Below are positions 28,101 to 37,613 of a DNA stretch of 39,624 nt, piece after piece. Each line of letters begins with the position of its first letter. Position 1 is the first letter of the stretch. The DNA lies in the NCBI GenBank assembly GCA_009924165.1, contig RFSD01000002.1:1-39624 (forward strand), read 5' to 3'. Made by a program: the position numbers and the translations under genes. The DNA is from Chitinophagia bacterium. GTDB taxonomy: Bacteria; Bacteroidota; Bacteroidia; Chitinophagales; Chitinophagaceae. The notes beneath the pieces are model-generated. The model searched no databases. It was given only the letters and a program-made list of their open reading frames with translations, and was not told the origin of the DNA.

Positions 28101-29489
28101 TTAGCCAATTAATCTTTTCAATAACCAGCCCTTGCCTTTATAAGGTGGGTATTTAAAACTAGGATCTATCCAAGTTGGTGTTTTTAAAACTGATTTTGTA
28201 TGCGTAAAAGTATCAAAACTTAATTTACCATGATAGCCCCCTGTTCCGCTATAACCCCTTCCACCAAAGGGTAATTCATGATTGGTAATATGCATTGTAG
28301 CATTATTAACACAAGCACCACCAGAAGGCACATTGGTTAGCCAATAGGCTTCATCATTTTTATTTTCAGTGAATACATAGAAAGCCAATGGATTTGGATT
28401 TTTTTGAATAATCGCCAAAGCTTCTTCCCTTTTTTCATAAGTTAGAATAGGAAGGATGGGGCCAAAAATTTCATCCTGCATAATTTTAGCATCTGCATGA
28501 ACACCTGTTAAAATAGTAGGCTCAATAAATAATTTTTCTCTATTGGACTTTCCTCCATACACTATTTCACCATCTCCTAAATAAGAAGTCAGACGCAACC
28601 ATTGTTTATCGTTAATTATTTTACCATAATGTTCTGAATTTTCGGCATCTGCACCATAGAATGCTTGGATAGCAATAATTAATTCTTGAATGAGTGCGTC
28701 TTTTAATGCATGGGGTACTAAAATATAGTCAGGCGCAATACACATTTGACCACAATTAGAAAATTTAGGATTGGCTAAACGACGTGCTGCCACTCTCAAA
28801 TTGGCATCTGAACAAATCACCGCAGGGCTCTTGCCTCCTAACTCTAAAGTCACTGGCACTAATTGTTCGGCAGCAAGCTTGTAAATAATTTTTCCAACCA
28901 TGGTGCTACCTGTATAAAAAATATGGTCGAACCTATTTTCAGAAAGTAATGGTGGAAGTACTATAGCACCTTCCCCTTCTAAATACAACATATAATTATC
29001 GGGAAATAAATCAGCAATCATCTTACCCATCACAGCTGCAGTGGCAGGTGCAAACTCGCTTGGTTTTAAGACTGCACAGTTACCGCCTGCGATTGCACCA
29101 ATTAAAGGTGTAAATAATAATTGAAAAGGATAATTCCAAGGAGCAATGATACAAACCACGCCCAATGGCTCTTGTATAGTATAGCTTGTTGAAGGCAAAT
29201 TAACCAAATTGGTTGAAACCGGATTAGGTCTCATCCACTCATGTAAATGTTTAATGGTATACTTTAATTCACTTAAGAAAAAACCTATTTCTGTAGCCCA
29301 TGCATCTTCATCAGTTTTTTTCAAATCCGCATATAGCGCTTTATACAAGGCCTTTTCATTGTCAAGCACCACCTGCTTAAGTCTTTTTAGTTGCAAAAGC
29401 CTAAAATCAAAAGACTGGGTCGCTCCTGACTGAAAATAATGTCTTAATGCTTCTAACTGTGTATTCATAGCTTCAATAATGTATAGCAA
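28101..29489 (-). CDS. Aldehyde dehydrogenase family protein
   Basis: GVVCIIAPWNYPFQLLFTPLIGAIAGGNCAVLKPSE, VTLELGGKSPAVI, FSNCGQMCIAPDY, HELPFGGRGYSGTGGYHG. Start may be 29471 (MNTQLEALR). Confidence 0.96.
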   Translation of the reverse strand: MLYIIEAMNTQLEALRHYFQSGATQSFDFRLLQLKRLKQVVLDNEKALYKALYADLKKTDEDAWATEIGFFLSELKYTIKHLHEWMRPNPVSTNLVNLPSTSYTIQEPLGVVCIIAPWNYPFQLLFTPLIGAIAGGNCAVLKPSEFAPATAAVMGKMIADLFPDNYMLYLEGEGAIVLPPLLSENRFDHIFYTGSTMVGKIIYKLAAEQLVPVTLELGGKSPAVICSDANLRVAARRLANPKFSNCGQMCIAPDYILVPHALKDALIQELIIAIQAFYGADAENSEHYGKIINDKQWLRLTSYLGDGEIVYGGKSNREKLFIEPTILTGVHADAKIMQDEIFGPILPILTYEKREEALAIIQKNPNPLAFYVFTENKNDEAYWLTNVPSGGACVNNATMHITNHELPFGGRGYSGTGGYHGKLSFDTFTHTKSVLKTPTWIDPSFKYPPYKGKGWLLKRLIG

Positions 29490-29587
29490 TTTAAACTTTA
29501 ATCCTCATACCCATGCCAATTTAGGCGTTCATAAAAATAATTTCAACATATGGGCAATTTTTAATAATTTAACCTACTTAAAAAACC

Positions 29588-29608
29588 AAAGGAGTACCCC
29601 TCCTTTTT
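29588..29608 (+). promoter_or_regulatory. Leader hairpin directly upstream of the Gfo/Idh/MocA start codon
   Basis: AAAGGAG-TACCC-CTCCTTT + TT (29588-29608); ATG at 29611 or 29620. Confidence 0.5.
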
Positions 29609-29619
29609 AAATGATTCCT

Positions 29620-31068
29620 ATGAAAAAAACCGTAAAATCAAGAAGAGATTTTGTCAAAAATGCCGCACTGGCTTTAGGCGGATTTTACATTGTCCCAAGA
29701 CATGTATTGGGTGGACCAGGATTTACCGCTCCAAGTGATAAATTACAAGTTGCTGGTATTGGTGCTGGAGGTAAAGGAGAAAGTGACTTATGGGCATTCT
29801 ATCAAAGTGGAAAAGCAGATATCGCATTCTTGTGTGATGTAGATGATCGTCAAGCTGTAAAGAGTCGTCAAAGATTTCCGAAAGCGAAATATTATAAGGA
29901 TTATAGAGAAATGTTAGAAAAAGAACACAAGAATATTCAAGCTGTTTCTGTTTCTACACCAGACCATATGCATGGTGTACAAGCTATGGCGGCAATGCAA
30001 TTAAATAAACATGTCTATGTACAAAAACCAATGGCGCATGATATTTATGAAGCTAGAATCATGACAGAAGCTGCACATAAATACAATGTAGTCACGCAAA
30101 TGGGTAACCAAGGTGCTTCAGGAGACGGAGTGCGTATGCTGCAAGATTGGTACAATGCAGGATTGATTGGGGATGTACACACTATTTATTGTTATACAGA
30201 CCGTCCAGTATGGCCACAAGGCGTAATACGACCAACCACCGTATCTGCAATTCCAGCAGGCTTAGATTATGATTTATGGCTAGGCACGGCACCTCAAAAA
30301 GATTATTTTGATGGCGTATTACCATTTAACTGGAGAGGATGGTGGGATTACGGAACCGGCGCATTAGGCGATATGGCTTGTCATATTATGGCACCAGGTT
30401 TTGCTGTTTTAGGATTAGGCTATCCAGTATCTGCAGAATGTAGTGTGGCAACAAGGTATACTGCTCCATGGCAAAGAGTATATTCACCAGACAGTCCACC
30501 AGCTGCATCACATATCATTTTAACTTTCAAAGGTCAAAACGGAAAACCAGATGTCAAATTACATTGGATGGATGGAGGTATTCAACCAGAAAGACCAGCA
30601 GAATTAGGACCAAACGAAATAATGGGTGATGGCGGAAACGGTATCATCTTTGAAGGAACAAAAGGTAAAATGATGGCAGGTACATACGGTGCAAACCCTC
30701 AATTATTGCCAACTAATTTAACAGCAACTACAAAAGTGCCGCAAACCATTGAAAGAGTTAAAAATGGCGACAATGGGCATTATGCTGCATGGGTTGAAGC
30801 ATGTATCGCAGGACCAGGAAGTAAAGAAGCAAAAATGTTAAGTTCTAATTTTGATATCGCAGGACCATTGACTGAATCTGTATTGATGGGTAATTTAGCC
30901 ATCCGTTCATATGATGTTAAAGCAAATGATTCAAAAGGATTGACAAGCTTTCCTGGAAGAAATATTCAATTAATGTGGGATGGACCAAATATGAAGATCA
31001 CTAATTTCGATTTAGCAAATCAGTTTGTAAAAAGAACTTATCGTGCAGGTTGGAGCTTAGGTGCATAA
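29620..31068 (+). CDS. Gfo/Idh/MocA family oxidoreductase with Tat signal
   Basis: MKKTVKSRRDFVKNAALALGGFYIVPRHVLGG (twin-arginine), LQVAGIGAGGKGESDL, VSTPDHMHGVQAMAAMQLNKHVYVQKPMAHDIYEARIM. Confidence 0.94.
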   Translation: MKKTVKSRRDFVKNAALALGGFYIVPRHVLGGPGFTAPSDKLQVAGIGAGGKGESDLWAFYQSGKADIAFLCDVDDRQAVKSRQRFPKAKYYKDYREMLEKEHKNIQAVSVSTPDHMHGVQAMAAMQLNKHVYVQKPMAHDIYEARIMTEAAHKYNVVTQMGNQGASGDGVRMLQDWYNAGLIGDVHTIYCYTDRPVWPQGVIRPTTVSAIPAGLDYDLWLGTAPQKDYFDGVLPFNWRGWWDYGTGALGDMACHIMAPGFAVLGLGYPVSAECSVATRYTAPWQRVYSPDSPPAASHIILTFKGQNGKPDVKLHWMDGGIQPERPAELGPNEIMGDGGNGIIFEGTKGKMMAGTYGANPQLLPTNLTATTKVPQTIERVKNGDNGHYAAWVEACIAGPGSKEAKMLSSNFDIAGPLTESVLMGNLAIRSYDVKANDSKGLTSFPGRNIQLMWDGPNMKITNFDLANQFVKRTYRAGWSLGA

Positions 31069-31078
31069 TTAAAAAAAT

Positions 31079-32245
31079 ATGGAATCTTTAAAAGATCAAT
31101 TTTTATTAAGACCCGATATTCATTTTTTGAATTTCGGGTCTTTTGGTGCTACGCCAAAGCCAATATTCGAAAAATACCAAGAATGGCAAAGGGTCTTAGA
31201 AGCCGAGCCTGTGCAGTTCATTGCATTTGACGGGTATCAATACCTAGCAGATTCAAGAGCAGTTTTGGCAAAGTTTTTAAACTGTGCAGACAAAGATGAT
31301 CTAGTATATGTTACCAATCCAAGTTTTGCAATCAATATGATTGCAAAAAGTTTTCCGTTAAACGCGGGGGATGAAATTTTGGCAACAGATATTGAGTATG
31401 GGGCTTGTGATCGAACATGGGATTATTATTGTAAGAAAAAAGGTGCTATATATAGAAGACAAAAAATCAACCTTCCTATTGTCAACAAGGAGCAATTCAT
31501 TGAAGATTTTTTCAAAGGATGCAATGAAAATACAAAAGCGATTTTCATTTCTCATATCACTAGTGCGACTGGTTTAATTTTGCCTGCAGCAGAAATTTGT
31601 GCGATTGCAAAAGAAAAAGGATTGATCACTATTGTAGATGGTGCACATGCACCTGCTCATATTCCACTTGACTTAAATAAAATAGAAGCAGATTTTTACA
31701 CAGGCGCCTGTCATAAATGGATGATGGCCCCAAAAGGATGTTCCTTTTTATATGCAGCAAAATCAGTACAGCCTATTTGTGATCCAATGATTGTAAGTTG
31801 GGGTTATCAAGCTGCAAAACCATCACATTCTAATTTCTTAGACTACCACCAAATGATTGGTACTAGAGACTTTTCGGCCTTCTTAACTGTAGCTACATGT
31901 ATTGATTTCATGGAGAAACACGAATGGAAAGTAGTCGGTCAAAAATGTCATCAAATGGTCTTAGATCATGCTCCAAGATTTTTTAAACTTTTCAATAGTA
32001 ACCCAATTTGTCCACTCCATAGTGAATGGATTGGACAAATGATCAGCATTCCCATTCAAACCCCTGATCCAGAGCAATTACAAAGGACATTATTCTTAGA
32101 GTATAAAATAGAAGTGCCCATCATGCGACAAGGTAACGATGTGTACCTGAGGTATTCAATCAACGCATTCAATACAGTGGATGATCTAGACGCTTTGTAT
32201 AATGCAATTATTGAGATTCAAAAGCAAGGTGTTCTTTTAAAATAA
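31079..32245 (+). CDS. Aminotransferase class V-fold PLP enzyme (isopenicillin-N epimerase-like)
   Basis: HFLNFGSFGATPKPIFEKYQEWQRVLEAEPVQF, IVDGAHAPAHIPLDLNKIEADFYTGACHKWMMAPKGCSFLY. Confidence 0.94.
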   Translation: MESLKDQFLLRPDIHFLNFGSFGATPKPIFEKYQEWQRVLEAEPVQFIAFDGYQYLADSRAVLAKFLNCADKDDLVYVTNPSFAINMIAKSFPLNAGDEILATDIEYGACDRTWDYYCKKKGAIYRRQKINLPIVNKEQFIEDFFKGCNENTKAIFISHITSATGLILPAAEICAIAKEKGLITIVDGAHAPAHIPLDLNKIEADFYTGACHKWMMAPKGCSFLYAAKSVQPICDPMIVSWGYQAAKPSHSNFLDYHQMIGTRDFSAFLTVATCIDFMEKHEWKVVGQKCHQMVLDHAPRFFKLFNSNPICPLHSEWIGQMISIPIQTPDPEQLQRTLFLEYKIEVPIMRQGNDVYLRYSINAFNTVDDLDALYNAIIEIQKQGVLLK

Positions 32246-32254
32246 TATAGCGCA

Positions 32255-33118
32255 TTACCAATTCAAAGTTTTCATATAAGTTGCATTGTCTTTAGCTGCA
32301 TCCAACTCATTGGTCCCGGAATAAGCTTCTTGTTCTACAATCATGTGTGCTATACCACGTTTTGCCAATTTTGGCAATAATGTTTTATAATCAATTGTGC
32401 CTTTCCCAATGACACAAGATTCATAACCAGTAGCGGTCTTAGTCATATCTTTCACATGAACTAATTTAAAACGATTTGGGAATTGATCCATGTATGCAAC
32501 AGCATCTACCCCTGCAGCTGCAGTCCAATACAAATCCATTTCAAAATCTACAAGAGTAGGATCTGTATTTTTAATCATTAAATCCTGAGGTACAATTCCG
32601 TCCATAGCTTTGAATGAATAATCATGATTATGATATGCAAAACGAAGTCCATGTTTTTTTGCAATTTCGCCACAAGTATTAAACTCTTCAGCAAACTTTT
32701 TAAAATTATCGAGTGTTTTTTGTGGCCCTTTAAATGCACATATAATGTATTTCAAACCAATTTCACCTGCTGCAGCTGCCTTGAGTTCGAAAGATTTAAA
32801 ATTGCCCGTATCGTTGCAATGAGTCGAAACCATATTCATTCCTAAATCATCCATCACTTTTTTGAACTCCGTATTTTTCATACCCCAAAACATGCCTTTA
32901 GCGCCTTCAAAACTTTCAATTTTTTTATAGCCATTTGAAGCAATTAGTTTTAAAACCCCAAGAGGATCTTTTGTCAATGCTTGTTTCACTGACCACAATT
33001 GAAGACCGAATGGCTTGGAATTAGCAGCCATCGCAATTAGCTCATTTTTAAATGGCATCGATAATGCTACACTCGTTAAAGCGGCACCGCGTAAAAAATT
33101 TCTTCTAGAATTTGACAT
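32255..33118 (-). CDS. Sugar phosphate isomerase/epimerase-type TIM-barrel protein with Tat signal
   Basis: MSNSRRNFLRGAALTSVALSMPF; GLQLWSVKQALTKDPLGVLKLIASNGYKKIESF; YHNHDYSF; DLYWTAAAGVD; VHVKDM. Confidence 0.92.
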   Translation of the reverse strand: MSNSRRNFLRGAALTSVALSMPFKNELIAMAANSKPFGLQLWSVKQALTKDPLGVLKLIASNGYKKIESFEGAKGMFWGMKNTEFKKVMDDLGMNMVSTHCNDTGNFKSFELKAAAAGEIGLKYIICAFKGPQKTLDNFKKFAEEFNTCGEIAKKHGLRFAYHNHDYSFKAMDGIVPQDLMIKNTDPTLVDFEMDLYWTAAAGVDAVAYMDQFPNRFKLVHVKDMTKTATGYESCVIGKGTIDYKTLLPKLAKRGIAHMIVEQEAYSGTNELDAAKDNATYMKTLNW

Positions 33119-33156
33119 AATATATATTTGAAAACCAAATGAACGAATTTAAAAAC

Positions 33157-33723
33157 CTAAGAAGTAGCCCATGCTTTTTCTCCTTTAGTATAAGGCACGC
33201 AGCCTTCAAACTTTCCAGGAACAGCTACATACCTCAATACTTCTGTTGCACCTATTTTAGAAGTGAACAAGCCAGACAAAGTCAATTGCTTTATCATGGT
33301 AAAATAATGGGTAGGATCTTCTTTCTTTTTATTATTTTGGTATTCCTTTGCTTCTTTATCTAGTTCAGTTAAAAAAGCAGTACGCTCTTCTGGTGTAGAT
33401 TCCATGAATGTTTTATTATGGTGTTTTATAGAAGCATCATTTAATGCTTTCATACCCTTCATAAAAATTTCTTGGTCCTTTGCTTCGTAACAATCACTCA
33501 CCATCGTTTGCATAAATGCGCCAACATTGGCTGCTTTAGCGCCTGGAGTATCTGTTGCAGGCAAGATGGTTTCACCAACTTCATTTAAAAAATCGATGTC
33601 TGATTGGGTGAAGGTCACCCCCTTGGTATTGGTTTTACAACCAGTCAAAAAAGCTTCTGCACCTAATACTGTTCCACCCATGATGATGGCAACTCTAGAA
33701 AGGGCTTCTCTTCTGTTTATCAT
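33157..33723 (-). CDS. Gluconate 2-dehydrogenase subunit 3 family protein (Tat lipoprotein)
   Basis: MINRREALSRVAIIMGGTVLGAEAFLTGCKTN (RR + lipobox LTGC), DIDFLNEVGETILPATDTPGAKAANVGAFMQTMVSDCY. Confidence 0.93.
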   Translation of the reverse strand: MINRREALSRVAIIMGGTVLGAEAFLTGCKTNTKGVTFTQSDIDFLNEVGETILPATDTPGAKAANVGAFMQTMVSDCYEAKDQEIFMKGMKALNDASIKHHNKTFMESTPEERTAFLTELDKEAKEYQNNKKKEDPTHYFTMIKQLTLSGLFTSKIGATEVLRYVAVPGKFEGCVPYTKGEKAWATS

Positions 33724-33745
33724 AAAATATTTTTTAAAAATTAAA

Positions 33746-35425
33746 TTATAAGTTTCCTTTTTTCAATTCTGATACAGCGAAGTCTGCCGCTCTTGCAGTA
33801 AACGCCATATAAGTCAATGAAGGGTTTACACAGTTTGCACTTGTCATGAATGAACCATCAGTCACAAATACATTCGGAGCATCCCATACCTGGTTATTAC
33901 CATTCAATACAGAAGTCTTAGGATCTCTTCCCATTCGCGCAGTACCCATTTCATGAATACCTCTACCTGGTGTACCATCTCCTTCATAACCTTGTACATT
34001 TTTAGCACCTGCACGCTCTAGCATTTCTTTTGCGTCTTCTAAAATATCTTTACGCATTTTGATTTCATTGTCTTTCAACTCGCAATCAATATTCAAGACA
34101 TTTAATCCCCACTTATCTTTCTTGGTTTTATCTAAAGTCACTTTATTTGTTTCATCTGGTAACATTTCACCAAAGCCCATCATACCAATAGACCATCCAC
34201 CTGGCTCAGTCAATGCATCTTTAAATTTACCACCAATGCTTACTTCAGCCACATCATGACCCCAGCCCGCTCTGTTGGCACCACCTTGGTAACCAAATCC
34301 TCTGATATAATCACGTTTCTCATCACCAAGGTTTCTGAACCTTGGGATATAGAAACCATTGGCACGACGACCAAATGTGTATTTGTCTTCATACCCTTCT
34401 ATTGTTCCACCAGCACGATTACCTAAATGGTGGTCCATTAAATATTTACCCAATGCGCCACTACTGCTTCCCAATCCGCCTTCCCAAACATCTGTAGCAG
34501 AGTTCATCAATAACCAAGTGCTATTTAAAGTAGAGGCATTGACAAAAATAATTTTTGCTTTGTATTCAATTGTTTTATTTGTTTCTGCATCCAATACTAT
34601 CACACCAGTCGCACGCTTTTTATCTTTGTCATATTTGATTTCTGTCACAATAGAAAAAGGTCTTAAAGTCAAATTACCTGTTGCCATCGCAGCTGGCAAA
34701 GTAGAAGATTGTGTACTAAAATATCCACCAAACTGACAACCTAACCAGCATTTATTTCTGAACTGACATCCAGGACGACCTTCATGTGGCACCGTAATAT
34801 TGGCTGTACGACCAATGATTAAATGACGACTACCCTTATAAATTTCTTTGATTCTTGCAGCTACATCTTTCTCCACGCATGTTAAATCCATTGGAGGTAA
34901 GAATTGTCCATCAGGTAAAATATCAATACCGTCTCTATTACCAGAAATACCAGCAAATTTTTCAACATAATCATACCATGGTGCAATGTCTTTATAACGT
35001 ACAGGCCAATCCACCGCAATACCATCTTTAGCATTCGCTTCAAAATCCATATCCGACCAACGATAAGATTGACGACCCCACATTAAGGAACGTCCACCTA
35101 CATGGTATCCCCTAAACCAATCAAAACGTTTTGTTTCAGTATAAGGATGATCTTTATCAGAACACCAGTAATCTAAATTTGTTTCGTTCAATGGATAGTC
35201 GCGTTTCAACACCGGATAATCTTCAATCATCTGTTGCGTTCTACCGCCCCTATGTGGAAAGTCCCATGCTTCTTTATCAGCATTTACATAGTCTTTAATG
35301 TGTTCGATGTTTCTTCCACGCTCTAACATTAAGACTTTAAGTCCTTTTTCTGTAAGCTCTTTGGCAGCCCATCCACCACTGATTCCAGAACCTACTACGA
35401 TTGCGTCATACTGTTGTTCGGCCAT
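33746..35425 (-). CDS. GMC family FAD-dependent oxidoreductase
   Basis: MAEQQYDAIVVGSGISGGWAAKELTEKGLKVLMLERG (Rossmann GxGxxG), YHVGGRSLMWGRQSYRW, GCQFRNKCWLGCQFGG, HEMGTARMGRDPKTSVLNGNNQVWDAPNVFVTDGSFMTSANCVNPSLTYMAFTARA. Start 35425 preferred over 35542. Confidence 0.95.
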   Translation of the reverse strand: MAEQQYDAIVVGSGISGGWAAKELTEKGLKVLMLERGRNIEHIKDYVNADKEAWDFPHRGGRTQQMIEDYPVLKRDYPLNETNLDYWCSDKDHPYTETKRFDWFRGYHVGGRSLMWGRQSYRWSDMDFEANAKDGIAVDWPVRYKDIAPWYDYVEKFAGISGNRDGIDILPDGQFLPPMDLTCVEKDVAARIKEIYKGSRHLIIGRTANITVPHEGRPGCQFRNKCWLGCQFGGYFSTQSSTLPAAMATGNLTLRPFSIVTEIKYDKDKKRATGVIVLDAETNKTIEYKAKIIFVNASTLNSTWLLMNSATDVWEGGLGSSSGALGKYLMDHHLGNRAGGTIEGYEDKYTFGRRANGFYIPRFRNLGDEKRDYIRGFGYQGGANRAGWGHDVAEVSIGGKFKDALTEPGGWSIGMMGFGEMLPDETNKVTLDKTKKDKWGLNVLNIDCELKDNEIKMRKDILEDAKEMLERAGAKNVQGYEGDGTPGRGIHEMGTARMGRDPKTSVLNGNNQVWDAPNVFVTDGSFMTSANCVNPSLTYMAFTARAADFAVSELKKGNL

Positions 35426-35471
35426 TGTAAAAAATTTATAAGTTGTTATGATTGGTTTTAAATAGCAAAAT

Positions 35472-36250
35472 TTAAATATCGCAAACTGTAACAGCTTGCT
35501 TGAGTGAACTAATTTTATCCGGGTTGGTTGCAATGAATTCATGCGCTACATAACCTTTGTATCCAGTGGCTTTGATCGCACGCATGATCGCAGGATAATT
35601 TAATTCTTGACGATCGTCTAATTCATGTCTACCTGGCACACCCGCTGTGTGGTAATGCCCAAAAAAAGCATGATTGTCTTGAATAGAACGAATAATATCT
35701 CCCTCATCTATTTGCATGTGATAGATATCAAATAAAATTTTAAAATTTGGAGAGCCTAATTGTTTGCAAAGTTCGATACCCCAAGCAGACTTATCCCCCA
35801 TATAATCTTTATGGTCTATTTTTGAATTAAATAATTCAATATGAATAGTCACACCTTTCGCTTCGGCTAATGGCATAATTTTTTTTAGTCCTTCTACACA
35901 GTTTTTTAATCCTGTGGCATCATCCATGCCATTTCGATTGCCAGAAAAACAAATTAAATTTTTATAACCAGCTGCAGCTACTAAAGGAATTGCTTCAAGG
36001 TAATCTTTGATCAACCAAGGATGATGTATTGGCATAAATCTTCTAAACTAAAATCACTGTAACACCATCTACAAACACTATGGTTGATATTGCCATTTAA
36101 CTGGGCAGTATCAGTTAAGTGGCTTGATACATTTTCTACTTGTGCTTTCACTTGATTTGGCAATACCAAACCAGCAGCGAAAGCGGCAGAACCGGATACA
36201 ACGTGTTTCAGTAATTTTCGTCTATTCATTGGTGAAGACATAGTATGCAA
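35472..36250 (-). pseudogene. Hydroxypyruvate isomerase-like TIM-barrel gene, disrupted by internal deletion plus frame change
   Basis: ORF 36250-36011 carries a Tat signal and NHSVCRWCYSDFSLEDLC; ORF 36035-35472 (other frame) carries WLIKDYLEAIPLVAAAGYKNLICFSGNRNGMDDATGLKNCVEGLKKIMPLAEAKGV...FDIYHMQIDEGD. The segment normally between LEDLC and the IPLxAAAGxKNLICFSG block is absent. Confidence 0.75.
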
Positions 36251-36417
36251 GCAAAAGGATGCGACTATAAATGTAATTTTATTTTTGCATTCTTTTGAAA
36301 TATTTTACAAGAAAAAAGGGGGGTTTTGAGAAATAATAAGGAAATTGCTGATACGATAGGCTGAAAGTGTTATTTTGGCACAATCAGGTTATTTTTAGCT
36401 TAAAAACTCCCTTCAAA

Positions 36418-37584
36418 ATGAATAGAAAATTACGCATGGGCATGGTAGGTGGTGGTAAAGATGCATTCATTGGCGCCATCCATAGAATTGGTGCAAATAT
36501 GGATGGACTCATTGAAGTAACATGTGGTGCACTCAGTATCAATCCAGAAATAGCGCTAGCATCTGGGGAAGCTTTATTTCTACCTAAAGAAAGAACTTAT
36601 TTAACTTATGAGGAAATGATTACGAAAGAAGCGCAATTGCCCGCTGATGAACGCATTGATTTTGTGACCATCGTAACGCCTAATTTTGCACATTTTGCAC
36701 CAGCCATGATGGCCTTAGAAAATGGATTTAATGTAGTGATCGAAAAGCCAATTACATTTTCTTTAGAAGAAGCAAAAATGTTACAACAGAAAATCAAAGA
36801 AACAGGCTTAACACTTTGCTTAACGCATACTTATTCTGGTTATCCAATGGTGAAACAAGCTAAGGCTATGGTGCGCGAAGGCAAGCTAGGTAAGATTCGT
36901 AAGGTATGGGTGGAATATCCTCAGGGTTGGTTGAGTAGATTATCAGAAAGAGAAGGCAATGCTCAAGCAGCTTGGAGAACGGACCCAAAAAAATCCGGTA
37001 AGAGTTCGGTGATGGGCGATATTGGTACGCATGCTGCACATTTAGCTGAATATATTACTGGCGCAAAAATCACAGATATCTGTGCTGAATTAAATACATT
37101 AGTTGAAGGCCGTGCGATGGATGATGATGGTGCGGTACTTTTAAAATTTGACAATGGCGCGAAGGGTGTATTGATGGCATCACAAGTTGCTGCAGGAGAA
37201 GAAAATGCATTAAAGATTAGAGTATACGGTGAACTAGGTGGCGTTGAATGGTTTCAACATGAACCCAATTCATTGGTTGTAAAATGGTTGGATCAGCCTA
37301 CACAAATTCTTAGAGCAGGTGCCAACTATGGTGCACATTTATCCAGCTTTGCAACACATAATTGCCGCACTCCCGGCGGACATCCAGAAGGCTATTTAGA
37401 AGCATTCGCTAATATTTATAGAAACTTTGCGCTTACTTTGTTTGCAAAAATTGATGGTACTACTCCAACACCAGAAATGTTGGATTTCCCAGGTGTAGAA
37501 GATGGTATTAGAGGGATGGCATTCATTGATAATGTAGTTTTATCTGCAGGTTCTGATCAAAAATGGACGGCACATAAAATTTAA
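36418..37584 (+). CDS. Gfo/Idh/MocA family oxidoreductase
   Basis: KLRMGMVGGGKDAFIGAIHRIGANMDGLIEVTCGALS, VTPNFAHFAPAMMALENGFNVVIEKPITFSLEEA, MGDIGTHAAHLAEYITG. Start 36418 preferred over 36367. Confidence 0.95.
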   Translation: MNRKLRMGMVGGGKDAFIGAIHRIGANMDGLIEVTCGALSINPEIALASGEALFLPKERTYLTYEEMITKEAQLPADERIDFVTIVTPNFAHFAPAMMALENGFNVVIEKPITFSLEEAKMLQQKIKETGLTLCLTHTYSGYPMVKQAKAMVREGKLGKIRKVWVEYPQGWLSRLSEREGNAQAAWRTDPKKSGKSSVMGDIGTHAAHLAEYITGAKITDICAELNTLVEGRAMDDDGAVLLKFDNGAKGVLMASQVAAGEENALKIRVYGELGGVEWFQHEPNSLVVKWLDQPTQILRAGANYGAHLSSFATHNCRTPGGHPEGYLEAFANIYRNFALTLFAKIDGTTPTPEMLDFPGVEDGIRGMAFIDNVVLSAGSDQKWTAHKI

Positions 37585-37613
37585 AGGCGATATTTAAAAA
37601 AGGCAATCATCAT

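Noticed and set aside
33139-33363. 74-aa plus-strand ORF overlapping the gluconate 2-DH subunit 3 gene
   Set aside because: Antisense; hydrophobic tail is merely the reverse of lysine/glutamate-rich codons.
34359-34736. 125-aa plus-strand ORF inside the GMC oxidoreductase gene
   Set aside because: Antisense to conserved GMC motifs; no promoter or domain support.
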